A DNA stretch of 64,000 bases from JASSUD01 sp031963415 (GTDB taxonomy: Bacteria > Pseudomonadota > Gammaproteobacteria > Burkholderiales > Burkholderiaceae), in assembly GCA_031963415.1 (NCBI GenBank), contig JASSUI010000001.1, positions 1,116,001-1,180,000 on the forward strand. Direction: 5' to 3'. The position numbers and the translations under genes were made by a program. Positions 9,159-18,071 of the stretch are shown in pieces; position 1 is the stretch's first letter; each line of letters starts with the position of its first letter. The notes under the pieces are model-generated. The model was not told the DNA's origin and ran no database searches. It saw only the letters and a list, made by a program, of their open reading frames with translations.

Positions 9159-9243
9159 ATCAGCAGCAAACAATACTTCTGCTCGCTAGGCCATTAGCAC
9201 CTGCCGTGAGTCTGCAGCTGATTACGCTGCCGCTCTCAGCTCA
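9145..9243. repeat. Degenerate family D element at the mpl 3' end
   Basis: The left end AACGCTGAATAAATCAGCAG includes the mpl stop codon. The right half (GCTGATTACGCTGCC) is only loosely complementary. Confidence 0.45.
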
Positions 9244-9315
9244 TTTGGTGTCTCTATAAAAATTTAAATGTTGCGGCATTACTTATTCAAACAGCCGCCT
9301 AAAGAGAGTTTTTCA

Positions 9316-11304
9316 GTGAACATTTTTTTTGAAGAATCAGGCAGCTTTAAGACCGGCTCTGTCTTGTCACGCCAAGGTGAAGCACTACAAGTCGAATTAC
9401 CGGGGGGCAGACGCGCGAAAGTTAAAGCAAAAGAAATCTTAATTGAATTTGATGCCCCTTCCCTGACTGATTGGATGCACGCCGCCAATGAATGCGCCCA
9501 GCAAATTGACTTGGACTTTCTGTGGGAATGCGCGCCAGACGAAGAATTTCATTTCTTGACGCTGGCCGATGAATATTTCGGCGCAAGCGCTGCCCCTCCT
9601 GAACGCGCCGCGCTCGCCTTAAAGCTACACGGCGCACCTGCTTATTTTCGCCGCAAAGGACGCGGTTTTTATCAACGTGCGCCAGCCGAGCAACTAAAAG
9701 CGGCGCTCGCGGCCCTTGAGCGGCGCCGACAGCAAGCCGAGATCCAAGCGGGTTACGAAACAGAATTGAAAAATCTGCGCTTGCCCGAGGCTTTCAAAAA
9801 TAAAGCACTCACGTTATTAACCCACCCTGATAAAAGCTCGCTTGAATATAAAGCTCTCGACGCTGCTTCTGCGACACTCGGCAAATCCCATACTCAGCTG
9901 ATGATCGACTGCGGTGGCATCGCCTCACCCCGTGCATTGCATGAGGGGCGCTTTCTAGCCGAATATTTTCCACACGGCGTCGCTTTTCCTGACAGCGCCA
10001 AACTCAATTTAGCAACAGCACAACTCAATAAGCTGCCCGAAGCCAATGTGCAGGCATTCTCGATTGATGACATCACAACCACTGAAATCGATGATGCTTT
10101 TTCCGTAGAACACTTGGCAGATGGACGGGTACGGATTGGCATTCACATCGCCGCGCCCGCACTTGGCATTAAACCCGAGGACACAATTGATGCACTCGCA
10201 CGCGAACGTCTATCCACCGTATATATGCCAGGCGAAAAAATCACCATGCTGCCCGAGGCCGTGGTTGATGTCTTTACGCTCAAAGAAGGAGGGCATCGGC
10301 CTGCGCTTTCGTTATATGTGATTATCGATAGCGCCTCGCAACAAATTGTCGCGAGCGAGACCCGGCTAGAAAGCGTTTTTATTGCACACAACCTTCGCTA
10401 TCACCAACTTGATGACGCGGTCACGGAAGAGGCGCTTGCGGCGGGTAGCGGTGACTATCCATATAAAGATGAAATCGCTGTGCTTTGGCCATTTACGCAA
10501 GCATTACATGAAAAACGGCAACAAGCGCGCATTGGCTATGGATTAAAACGGGAAACTCAGCAACACGCTGAATTTAGCTTTTATATTGATAACGAGCACG
10601 TGACCATCCTGCCTCGGCCACGTCATTCACCCATTGGCTTAATCGTCGCTGAGCTTGCCATTTTGGCTAACAGCACATGGGGCGCGTTACTGGCCGAGCA
10701 TGGCGTACCCGGCATCTATCGGATACAACGCTCATTTGGTGCCAATCGCACCCGTATGCAACTCACGCCGGCCCCGCACGAGGGTTTAGGGGTTGCGCAA
10801 TATGCATGGAGCACATCGCCGTTACGCCGCTACGTCGATCTCGTTAATCAGTGGCAGTTAATTTCTTGTGCAGAAGATGGCGTCGCGGCCAAATTGACTG
10901 CACCCTTTAAACCCAAAGACGCCGTGCTGTATGCGATAACGCAAAGCTTTACCGACACTTATGCCGCCTATAATGAACACCAGAGAAAAATGGAACGTTT
11001 CTGGTGCTTGCGTTGGTTACAACAAGAAAAGCGCGAGCGCGTGGTAGCTTCTGTGATTAAAGGCGATTTAGTACGACTTGATGAAATTCCGCTGACGCTT
11101 AACGTCCCAGGCCTTGGTATTCAGCCCAATGGGGCGAAACTCCTGCTAGACATTTTGAGTACCGATGAGCTGATTTTGGATACCTCGTGTCGTCTGGTAC
11201 AGGTATTAAGCACAACCGAAGCGCTGCCAGTCGAAGAAACAGCTCAACCAGATACGGATGAAAACGCTGTTCGCAGTGAGGTAAAAACAGAGACAGATGC
11301 GTAA
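9316..11304 (+). CDS. RNB-domain 3'-5' exoribonuclease (RNase II/R family)
   Basis: A ribonuclease of the RNase II/R superfamily, about 660 residues, that would degrade RNA processively from the 3' end. The RNB catalytic signature is IDDITTTEIDDAFSV; one usually Asp position is Glu, which I believe is typical of this betaproteobacterial branch. The lid and basic region SPLRRYVDLVNQ is present further on. I prefer the GTG at 9316 because AGAGAG lies 6 nt upstream and homologues begin with MN(I/V)FFEESGSFK; an ATG at 9268 would add 16 residues. The tail is acidic (DTDENAVRSEVKTETDA). It lies between mpl and aroE as in Burkholderia. Confidence 0.9.
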   Translation: MNIFFEESGSFKTGSVLSRQGEALQVELPGGRRAKVKAKEILIEFDAPSLTDWMHAANECAQQIDLDFLWECAPDEEFHFLTLADEYFGASAAPPERAALALKLHGAPAYFRRKGRGFYQRAPAEQLKAALAALERRRQQAEIQAGYETELKNLRLPEAFKNKALTLLTHPDKSSLEYKALDAASATLGKSHTQLMIDCGGIASPRALHEGRFLAEYFPHGVAFPDSAKLNLATAQLNKLPEANVQAFSIDDITTTEIDDAFSVEHLADGRVRIGIHIAAPALGIKPEDTIDALARERLSTVYMPGEKITMLPEAVVDVFTLKEGGHRPALSLYVIIDSASQQIVASETRLESVFIAHNLRYHQLDDAVTEEALAAGSGDYPYKDEIAVLWPFTQALHEKRQQARIGYGLKRETQQHAEFSFYIDNEHVTILPRPRHSPIGLIVAELAILANSTWGALLAEHGVPGIYRIQRSFGANRTRMQLTPAPHEGLGVAQYAWSTSPLRRYVDLVNQWQLISCAEDGVAAKLTAPFKPKDAVLYAITQSFTDTYAAYNEHQRKMERFWCLRWLQQEKRERVVASVIKGDLVRLDEIPLTLNVPGLGIQPNGAKLLLDILSTDELILDTSCRLVQVLSTTEALPVEETAQPDTDENAVRSEVKTETDA

Positions 11305-11343
11305 AGTCGAAAGTGCTGTTTTTGCTGCTAGTAGATGAGTAAC

Positions 11344-11415
11344 TAAGGAAGCGCTGAATAAATTGGAAAAAAGAAGAGGTACCACACTATTCTCAATTTA
11401 TTCAGCACTTCCTAA
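11344..11415. repeat. Family D hairpin between the RNB nuclease and aroE
   Basis: AAGGAAGCGCTGAATAAATTG pairs with CAATTTATTCAGCACTTCCT across a loop of about 30 nt. It is one of the best conserved copies of this family. Confidence 0.8.
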
Positions 11416-11433
11416 GCAATAAAGAAGAGGATT

Positions 11434-12309
11434 ATGGACGCCCCCTCCAATACAGGCAAAGCTTCTTATGCTGTGATTGGCAATCCGATTGAACATAGCC
11501 AATCACCTTTTATCCATACTTGTTTTGCTAATCAAACAAACGAACTTATTGAATACACTCGTTTACTAGCCCCTGTTGATAGCTTTGCTGAGACCGTGCG
11601 CAAATTTGTTGCGCAGGGGGGGCAGGGTCTTAATGTAACGACACCGTTTAAACTAGAAGCCCATGCGCTAGCAGACAATTTGTCCGAACGGGCCGCGGCG
11701 GCAGGCTCAGTGAATACCTTTAAGGTGCAAGATGGGCGTTTATATGGTGACACGACAGACGGTATCGGTTTGGTACGTGATCTTGTGCATAACCACGGTT
11801 TCGCATTAGGCCAGTCTCGCATCCTACTATTAGGTGCTGGCGGTGCTGCACGTGGTGTGCTGCTGCCCCTGTTGGAGAAACGGCCTACCGAAATCGTCAT
11901 TCTCAATCGTACTGCTGAGCGCGCAGCTGAACTTGCACAGCATTTTTCAGATGCAGCTCAAAGTGCGGGTTGCCAACTCATCGGTGGAGATCACACAGTA
12001 GTACACGGCCCTTTTGACCTAATCATCAATGCAACCACAAGTAGCTTAAATGGAGCGCTACCGGACTTTGATAACACCGCATTTACCCGCCATACATTAG
12101 CTTACGACCTGATGTATAGCGCCGAACCTACGGCTTTCATGCAACATGCGAGCACTCAGCAAGCCCATACTAGTGATGGACTTGGGATGCTCGTTGAACA
12201 AGCCGCTGAGTCATTTTTTATTTGGCGCGGTGTACATCCTGATAGTGGGCCAGTGCTAAAGGAATTGAGGCAGAAATTAATACTTTCTGCTGAGATTAAA
12301 GCTAATTGA
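11434..12309 (+). CDS. aroE: Shikimate dehydrogenase
   Basis: It reduces 3-dehydroshikimate to shikimate with NADPH. The 291-residue length fits. Visible motifs are AVIGNPIEHSQSPFIH (substrate serines), NVTTPFKLEA with the catalytic Lys, GDTTDGIGL with the conserved Asp, and the nucleotide-binding loop LLGAGGAARGV. The start has AAGAGGA at a good distance. In Burkholderia the next gene is usually mtgA; here the AT-rich patatin islet begins instead. Confidence 0.97.
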   Translation: MDAPSNTGKASYAVIGNPIEHSQSPFIHTCFANQTNELIEYTRLLAPVDSFAETVRKFVAQGGQGLNVTTPFKLEAHALADNLSERAAAAGSVNTFKVQDGRLYGDTTDGIGLVRDLVHNHGFALGQSRILLLGAGGAARGVLLPLLEKRPTEIVILNRTAERAAELAQHFSDAAQSAGCQLIGGDHTVVHGPFDLIINATTSSLNGALPDFDNTAFTRHTLAYDLMYSAEPTAFMQHASTQQAHTSDGLGMLVEQAAESFFIWRGVHPDSGPVLKELRQKLILSAEIKAN

Positions 12310-12392
12310 GAATTGAAATCTATCTATTACCATCTATTATTACCGCGTTCTTCTATATATTCTTATAGAAATAAATAATAATTTTTTTATAG

Positions 12393-12409
12393 CTCTATCT
12401 CTGATAGAG
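12393..12409. promoter_or_regulatory. TetR-operator-like palindrome upstream of the patatin gene
   Basis: CTCTATC-TCT-GATAGAG is a perfect 7-3-7 inverted repeat resembling tetO sequences. It lies 154 nt before the patatin start and 46 nt before the hrpII-like box. It may be a binding site for a TetR-family regulator, but no such regulator is in the window. Confidence 0.4.
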
Positions 12410-12454
12410 AATTAATACAAATAAAACATGATGATTTTATAGGTCATTAAAGAA

Positions 12455-12478
12455 TTCGTCCCCCTTGTCTTTTTTTCG
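12455..12478 (+). promoter_or_regulatory. hrpII/PIP-type box (TTCG-N16-TTCG), perfect
   Basis: TTCG at 12455-12458 and TTCG at 12475-12478 are separated by exactly 16 nt. This is the element bound by HrpB/HrpX-type AraC regulators of type III secretion genes in Ralstonia, Xanthomonas and Burkholderia. A YANNNT -10 candidate, TAGATT, begins at 12511 after a 32-nt gap, matching the 30-32 nt spacing known for Ralstonia. It is 68 nt upstream of the patatin start. Confidence 0.7.
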
Positions 12479-12506
12479 TTTTTTTAACTCTTATATATTT
12501 CTTTAT

Positions 12507-12540
12507 CGCATAGATTTTAAAAAATTTTTTAATCTATGCG
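12507..12540. promoter_or_regulatory. Inverted repeat at the patatin start
   Basis: CGCATAGATT (12507-12516) and AATCTATGCG (12531-12540) are perfect inverted repeats around an A6T6-containing centre. The right arm ends 6 nt before the ATG, leaving no Shine-Dalgarno. The left arm includes the proposed -10, so this could be an operator rather than an mRNA hairpin. Confidence 0.5.
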
Positions 12541-12546
12541 GTAAAA

Positions 12547-14805
12547 ATGCACACGTCTACATCCGGCTCCGACTCCGATCAATCAGCTTCCAGCTCAGAT
12601 TCAGAAGCAACATTATTTTCTGACTCAGAATCAATATCAGAATCTAATTCGAAAAAAACTATTGCTTTGCCAATTTATGAAATTAGGTTGAGTGAAAAAT
12701 CGCATATCCTAAAAACAGAAGAAGGCGAGTATGAATTAAGACGGAAACTAGCCAATATCACAAAACTTACTTTAAGTGGTGGTGGCGCTAGAGGTGTGGC
12801 TTATCCGATGGCATTTCAAGTATTGGAAGATAAAGGGCATTTAGAAACTATCGAAGATATATATGCCGCTTCAGTCGGCGCCATTACTGGCTCGCTCCTC
12901 GCTTCAGGTATGTCACCGAAAAAAATTCAAGGATTAGTAAATAACATTAATTTGGTAGACTTAATTTCAAAAAATGAAATTCCAGAACTTTCAAATTCTT
13001 CTAAAAGTTCTTCTAAGAAAAGTGAAGGTCTCTTTGAGATAGTTAAGAAGATAGCAGGTACTAATGCACCCAACCTTAGACGAATTATTAATGAGCAAAT
13101 GCGCGATTCACTTATAGAACATATTAATGAAGCAAATATAAATGTAGAAAAAGAACCAATTATAAAAAATATTTATAATAAACTAACCAACGATGGGAGC
13201 GTAACCTTTAATGATCTGGAAACACTGAATAAATATATCCCTGAAATTAAAAAATTTAATTGCACTGCCACAGTCACTTTCGGCTTTGATGAGCCACAAA
13301 CTGTCCTCTTCAATGCAAGCACTTTTCCAAATATGCCAATCGCTGAAGCAGTTTGCGCCTCGGCTGCCTTACCATTTATTTTTTCAAAAATCAAATTTAA
13401 GCAAGAATACTTTACCGGCAATAAGCAAGCAATTGAGAAAAATATTCCTACTCAAGATAGATATACAGAATCTCTTAGTAATGCGAAATGGGCTGATGGT
13501 GGTTTATTAGTCAATACTCCTATTCCAGCATTAATGCATGGCAGTGGCGATCCAGCAGAAAATTTGGTTTTTGTTTTTGAAAGTACTGCATTAAACCAAG
13601 CTGCCAAGAGAGAGCTCCCTGATAACTTAAGTTTAATTCAAAGGATCGCTGAATTTATAATAGGAGCACGGTACGAAACCACAGAAAAACTTAATTTTTA
13701 TCAACTTTATGAAAATATCCCACATGAAAATATTGTAACGATCCCAACAACAGATATTGGCAATAAAAAAAAGGATTATTCTGGCCTAGAAGGAATGACA
13801 GCATTTAATATGACCCAAGATGAAAAGAATTCCATGGGGAAAAAGGCAGCTTCCGCAACTTTAGAAAAAATTAATGAAAGGGAAAAAAAAGAACATAAGA
13901 AGACTTTCGACAGCTTAGAAAAACTTATTTACTCATTAAATGATGAAGAGTTTAATGAACTAAAAAAACAAGTCAGAAACAGCATAAATTCATCATTGGA
14001 AAAATCAGAAATCTCAGAAGAACTAAAAAATCTAGATGAAATAATAAGACAGAGAGATAATTTATCAGACGCTCTAAATCATTTTTTAAAATCCATGAAA
14101 AATATATTACAGGAAGAAAACGAACTAATAGAAAAAGCAGGCACAGCAAATAAGGCAACGAGTGTAGAGAATACAGAAAGAGCAGCAAGAACAGAAAACA
14201 TCATAAAACTAGCAAAAAATGAATCGAAAAAAATTCTAAAATTAACAGCAGATGAACCCAAAGAAAAAGAAAAATTTATTGCAAATAAGCTAGTTGAATA
14301 TTATTTAAAGGGACTAGACAAAATAAATTACTACCATAGCCCAGAAGAATTCACCCCAAGCAAAAAATCAGAGAAAGACATAAATTTAAATGAAATACAT
14401 CATTATTTAACAATAGAAACAACTATAGATTTAATCAAAAAAAATGCCAACCTACTTCATCATCTACCTATTTTTAATATAGTTTATGACAGAGTAAATG
14501 AAATTCATATCAAAAATATATCAAATAACATCATAAAGGATCTCATTTATCCCGAAAAAAATAAACCTATACAACTAAATATGGCCGCACTTAAAGCGAC
14601 AGAAAAAAAATTAGCAGAAGCCAAAACAAGAGAAGACGTAAATAACGCCATAGATACATTAATTAATAAATCAATTTTTCCCATAATAAATTCAGCGTTT
14701 TTAAAAAAAGCGCAGACTTACAAGCTAAAATCGCCCACCTCTCCTAGCAGTCCTGATAATTCAAAAAAATCAATAAAAAGCAAACCACTCAGAAGCAAAA
14801 GATAA
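12547..14805 (+). CDS. Patatin-like phospholipase, probable secreted effector
   Basis: This 752-residue protein has a patatin catalytic domain at about 70-345: oxyanion loop GGGARG (78-83), nucleophile Ser109 in AASVGAI, and catalytic Asp317 in ADGGLLVNTP. The usual G-x-S-x-G reads A-x-S-x-G here. The first 37 residues are dominated by Ser/Asp/Thr/Glu, typical of type III secretion signals. From about residue 430 on it is Lys/Glu-rich and helical, with probable coiled coils. Composition is much more AT-rich than flanking aroE and pyrF. The layout recalls ExoU- and Vpd-type effectors that attack host membranes. A perfect hrpII-like box lies upstream. Substrate and secretion are inferred, not shown. 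Confidence 0.85.
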   Translation: MHTSTSGSDSDQSASSSDSEATLFSDSESISESNSKKTIALPIYEIRLSEKSHILKTEEGEYELRRKLANITKLTLSGGGARGVAYPMAFQVLEDKGHLETIEDIYAASVGAITGSLLASGMSPKKIQGLVNNINLVDLISKNEIPELSNSSKSSSKKSEGLFEIVKKIAGTNAPNLRRIINEQMRDSLIEHINEANINVEKEPIIKNIYNKLTNDGSVTFNDLETLNKYIPEIKKFNCTATVTFGFDEPQTVLFNASTFPNMPIAEAVCASAALPFIFSKIKFKQEYFTGNKQAIEKNIPTQDRYTESLSNAKWADGGLLVNTPIPALMHGSGDPAENLVFVFESTALNQAAKRELPDNLSLIQRIAEFIIGARYETTEKLNFYQLYENIPHENIVTIPTTDIGNKKKDYSGLEGMTAFNMTQDEKNSMGKKAASATLEKINEREKKEHKKTFDSLEKLIYSLNDEEFNELKKQVRNSINSSLEKSEISEELKNLDEIIRQRDNLSDALNHFLKSMKNILQEENELIEKAGTANKATSVENTERAARTENIIKLAKNESKKILKLTADEPKEKEKFIANKLVEYYLKGLDKINYYHSPEEFTPSKKSEKDINLNEIHHYLTIETTIDLIKKNANLLHHLPIFNIVYDRVNEIHIKNISNNIIKDLIYPEKNKPIQLNMAALKATEKKLAEAKTREDVNNAIDTLINKSIFPIINSAFLKKAQTYKLKSPTSPSSPDNSKKSIKSKPLRSKR

Positions 14806-14824
14806 TACCGAACAAATTTTTTAT

Positions 14825-14848
14825 TTCGTTTTGATTTACTTTTTTTCT
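14825..14848 (+). promoter_or_regulatory. hrpII/PIP-type box with one mismatch (TTCG-N16-TTCT)
   Basis: TTCG (14825-14828), a 16-nt spacer and TTCT (14845-14848). A YANNNT -10 candidate, TAAAGT, begins at 14881 after a gap of 32 nt, the same spacing as at the patatin gene. It is 85 nt upstream of the preferred start of the next gene. Confidence 0.5.
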
Positions 14849-14933
14849 GAAACGTAAGGCAGCCTTAAGTCAATACTATTTAAAGTGTATAAAAAATATG
14901 CCGACAAATTTTAGATATAGAAGGAAGATAGAG

Positions 14934-15566
14934 ATGGAAAACCGGGTAGGAGGAACAGCCCCCTCCTCTGACAATCACAATCTTGAAGAAACAGATGATT
15001 CTGCTCAAGAAACTACAGAGAGGAGAAGAGCTGGGCAACAATGGTCATCCCTCATGAGTAGAGATACCCCATCAGGGGAAGAAAGACAACCTACTACTGA
15101 GACGCCCTCTGCAGTAATTACCTATACAGTGCCTCAATCTGTTGAGTCCCAGCTTGGATTTATGGAAACATATTCAGTGACTTGGACGAATGAGGGTAGT
15201 TCGGAAAACCTACGGCAGGAAGCGCCACCTTCTTATCTTGACGCCACGAGACATAAAGCGAGCGCCGGCCTTCCAGCACAGAACGAACAGGACTCGCTTA
15301 CAAATCATCCTTACGCTCCTTCCGCAGTGACGGGAGATCCTTACCCTGCAGGGGGAGCTCCCCGGATTTCAAATATAGAGCAGTCTCGTTCTTTCTTGCC
15401 GCCTACCTTACCGAACACTTCCGTCACAGAACAAAAGCAACAGGGCGCGCCCGTAAATCGTTCTCCTGTAGTCAATACCAGACCTAGCTCCAGGGAAAAA
15501 GGTGTTTCAGCTTCACCATCAGGGCAAGAACAACAGCCCACCAAAAAGAGAGGCTGGGGAAGGTAG
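14934..15566 (+). CDS. Disordered Ser/Pro-rich protein with PPSY motif, effector candidate
   Basis: I recognise no domain. The 210-residue protein is hydrophilic throughout, rich in Ser, Thr, Pro, Gln and Glu, with no membrane segment, and ends in a basic KKRGWGR tail. An APPSYLD segment (codons at 15225-15236) is a PPxY motif of the kind that binds WW domains. The ATG at 14934 is preferred because GGAAG lies about 8 nt before it; an ATG 12 codons upstream (14898) lacks such a site. It follows the patatin gene on the same strand, separated by 128 nt with a near-consensus hrpII box. The polar N-terminus fits a type III effector. Confidence 0.6.
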   Translation: MENRVGGTAPSSDNHNLEETDDSAQETTERRRAGQQWSSLMSRDTPSGEERQPTTETPSAVITYTVPQSVESQLGFMETYSVTWTNEGSSENLRQEAPPSYLDATRHKASAGLPAQNEQDSLTNHPYAPSAVTGDPYPAGGAPRISNIEQSRSFLPPTLPNTSVTEQKQQGAPVNRSPVVNTRPSSREKGVSASPSGQEQQPTKKRGWGR

Positions 15567-15582
15567 ACGTCAATAGGATTAT

Positions 15583-16395
15583 TTACCGATACCCATTAAT
15601 CTCATCCCGCATTTGTTGGGCGGCCTGGGCGGCGGCGGTGGCAAAGTCTTCTGCTTGACTTGCGTAGAGGATCGAGCGTGATGAGTTGATTAACATGCCA
15701 GTGCCAGCTGCTGTGCGTCCCGCTTTTATCGTGGCAGCAATATCTCCTCCTTGTGCGCCAATGCCAGGGATTAATAACAGCATGTCGCCAACGAGTTCAC
15801 GCACAGTAGCAATTTCTTGCGGGAACGTAGCACCGACTACGAGGCCGAGCTGACCACTGGTATTCCATTTTTGCGCTGCAAATTGCGCCACTTTCTGATA
15901 CAGCAGCTGCTCGCCAACTGACAGAAATTGCAGTTCGGAACCGCCTGGATTGGATGTCCGACACAGCACGATTACTCCTTTCTCAGCATAAGCCAGATAA
16001 GGTGCTAGCGAATCAAAGCCTAAATAGGGATTAACCGTTACCGCATCAGCTTGGTAGCGCTCGAATGCTTCGCGAGCATATTGCTCAGCGGTGCTACCGA
16101 TATCACCTCGTTTGGCATCCAGAATCACCGGTAAGCCTGGGTGCTTTTCATGAATATAAGCAATGATTCTTTCCAACGCATCCTCTGCACGATGCGCAGC
16201 AAAGTAGGCAATTTGCGGTTTAAACGAGCACGCATAAGGCGCAGTGGCATCGACAATCTCACGGCAGAATTCAAAGATTGCGTCTGGATGTGCTGCGAAC
16301 TGCGCAGGAAAACGTGTGGGTTCAGGGTCAAGGCCTACACACAACAAAGAATTTGTACACTGCCATGCATGCGTCAGAGATTGAATGAAAGTCAT
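15583..16395 (-). CDS. pyrF: Orotidine 5'-phosphate decarboxylase
   Basis: The last step of UMP synthesis: decarboxylation of OMP. At 270 residues it belongs to the longer type 2 (mycobacterial-like) branch usual in Burkholderia. Motifs: LLCVGLDPEPTRFP near the N-terminus and the catalytic DAKRGDIGSTAEQYA with Lys and Asp. It converges with the effector islet, 16 nt from the preceding stop codon, so the islet ends sharply here. Confidence 0.96.
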   Translation of the reverse strand: MTFIQSLTHAWQCTNSLLCVGLDPEPTRFPAQFAAHPDAIFEFCREIVDATAPYACSFKPQIAYFAAHRAEDALERIIAYIHEKHPGLPVILDAKRGDIGSTAEQYAREAFERYQADAVTVNPYLGFDSLAPYLAYAEKGVIVLCRTSNPGGSELQFLSVGEQLLYQKVAQFAAQKWNTSGQLGLVVGATFPQEIATVRELVGDMLLLIPGIGAQGGDIAATIKAGRTAAGTGMLINSSRSILYASQAEDFATAAAQAAQQMRDEINGYR

Positions 16396-16485
16396 AGTTT
16401 GGTAAGTGAGAAAAGATAATGAATCGTTAATCAGGCGAGGCTTAATGGAACCTACCTAAATGGGAGATACGCGTGCACGGGCTTT

Positions 16486-16677
16486 TTAGGAGCTGTTCAC
16501 GATCTCAAAAAGTAGAGATTTTCCAGGCTATCACTAGTGATGTTGGGGCTCATCCCTCAACCCCATCTACGAACATTTCCAAAAGTGTAGATTGGGGTTG
16601 GGGTGACGCAGAAACTCGATATGCAGGCCACGTAACCTAATATTTCCTCTTTTGACAGATTTTTGAACAGGTTCCTA
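16486..16677. repeat. Family B element, near complete, abutting a stop codon
   Basis: The ends are TTAGGAGCTGTTCACGATCTC and TTTTGAACAGGTTCCTA. The inner part has GTTGGGG...CCCCAAC-type inverted repeats (16541-16611). Its right end supplies the TAG stop of the neighbouring amino acid deaminase gene on the minus strand. Confidence 0.8.
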
Positions 16678-17952
16678 AAAATAAGTTTCAACCCAATCGA
16701 CCACTTGATAAGCATCATCCACGACCAATAAATGTTTCCATTTGTCGAAAGTTAGACAAGGATGCGAGATGTCAAACGCTACCATATCACCTACCCGCAG
16801 ATCACTTTCAGGCTGAATGCGCAGATAAGCGTGATGATCCATCATGTAGGTGACTTCCCAACCATAAGCGGGGGTAATTTCCACAGGAGTCGCAGTGCCC
16901 GGTCGGTAATGCTTAGCAGGTATCGGATACCCCGCATCAAATGCTGCATCACGCTTGCCAAGCGCAATAATCGCTCGCTCCGGCTCAGGTATTGATATCA
17001 CATAAGCCCAAACTTGCAGCGCTGGCAATAACCCTTCTCCCATGCGTTTTGCAATGGGATTACGCGCCAAGATACGTTCGTGTGCCTTTTTATAAAAACC
17101 CCCATCGTGGGTTAAATAACAGCCTGGGCGCAAGATGATATCAACGGCTAAGCCAAGCATCGAGGCTTTGGCAAATTCCTCTGCCCCAACGTCATACCAA
17201 ACTGACCCAGAGCTAGAGAGCAGGACTCTGTCACGCCCAAAGCGCTTATCGCGCGCGAATAAATGGACCCACTCTACGGCCTTACGCAACAGCGAGCGCA
17301 CTTCATTTTCTTCGAGCAATACACCTTCATACAATTCAATTCCGGCTAGCTTCAACGTATCCGGCCAGCGCCCGAGTGCGGCGAGAACAGCATCGCGTTG
17401 CGCTATGCTCCGCACGCCTGTACGTCCACCTGCTACACCTATTTCCAAAAGCACTTGTACAGAGAGATCCGCTGCGCGGAAAAATCGTCCTAGTTGATCT
17501 ACTCCTTCGGCTGAATCAACTAAACAGAAAAATTCAAATTCTGGATCTTTTAAAAGGTTGGCAACGATCTCCATATCACGCCGACCTATTAGCTGGCTCG
17601 CCATCAGCACTCGCCGCACACCGCTGTGATAGGCGACTTGTACTTGAATCGCATTAGCTAACGTAATACCCCAAGCTCCTGCTCGCAGCTGCTGATGAAA
17701 TAGTTGGGGTGCCATCGTAGTCTTACCATGCGGAGCCAATTTGGCACCGTATTGCTCAACAAATTGCTGCATCCATTGCAGATTGTGTTCAAGACGCTGC
17801 GCATACAGCACCGCTGCTGGCAAACTCACATCTTCATTTAATAGATTCCAGCTGCGATATGAGGATGCCCGATCTTGCTCTTGCTGAGCGAAAGCGCCCA
17901 ACCCCTTACCCAATGGATTGAGTGGGCATTTTTGATAGATCTTAGTTTGCAT
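16675..17952 (-). CDS. PLP-dependent D-amino acid deaminase / D-threonine aldolase-like protein
   Basis: This belongs to the alanine-racemase-fold family that includes eukaryotic-type D-serine dehydratase and D-threonine aldolase. The PLP lysine is in KLAPHGKTTMAP near residue 77. The C-terminal domain has the metal-site motif ISHPCLTFDKW, with His and Cys as in zinc-dependent D-serine dehydratase. 425 residues is typical for Burkholderia proteins annotated as amino acid deaminase. GGAG lies 8 nt before the ATG. It may detoxify or use D-amino acids, perhaps from peptidoglycan turnover, but the substrate is not determined. Its stop codon TAG is the first triplet of a family B element. Confidence 0.85.
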   Translation of the reverse strand: MQTKIYQKCPLNPLGKGLGAFAQQEQDRASSYRSWNLLNEDVSLPAAVLYAQRLEHNLQWMQQFVEQYGAKLAPHGKTTMAPQLFHQQLRAGAWGITLANAIQVQVAYHSGVRRVLMASQLIGRRDMEIVANLLKDPEFEFFCLVDSAEGVDQLGRFFRAADLSVQVLLEIGVAGGRTGVRSIAQRDAVLAALGRWPDTLKLAGIELYEGVLLEENEVRSLLRKAVEWVHLFARDKRFGRDRVLLSSSGSVWYDVGAEEFAKASMLGLAVDIILRPGCYLTHDGGFYKKAHERILARNPIAKRMGEGLLPALQVWAYVISIPEPERAIIALGKRDAAFDAGYPIPAKHYRPGTATPVEITPAYGWEVTYMMDHHAYLRIQPESDLRVGDMVAFDISHPCLTFDKWKHLLVVDDAYQVVDWVETYF

Positions 17953-17980
17953 CCAATTAGCTCCTCCACGACGCTAACGA

Positions 17981-18071
17981 CCTGGAAAAGGCTGAATAAA
18001 CCGCAAGCAGCGTGATATCGATGAGTACTCGCTGCGCTGATGCTCCTCTCGAGATTTATTCGGTCTTCCGT
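17981..18071. repeat. Family D hairpin abutting the queF stop
   Basis: AAAAGGCTGAATAAACCGC and GATTTATTCGGTCTTCC are the arms. The queF stop codon (18072-18074) follows directly. Confidence 0.7.

Noticed and set aside
11532..11906. 124-codon minus-strand ORF inside aroE
   Set aside because: Antisense of a well-conserved enzyme with all motifs intact.
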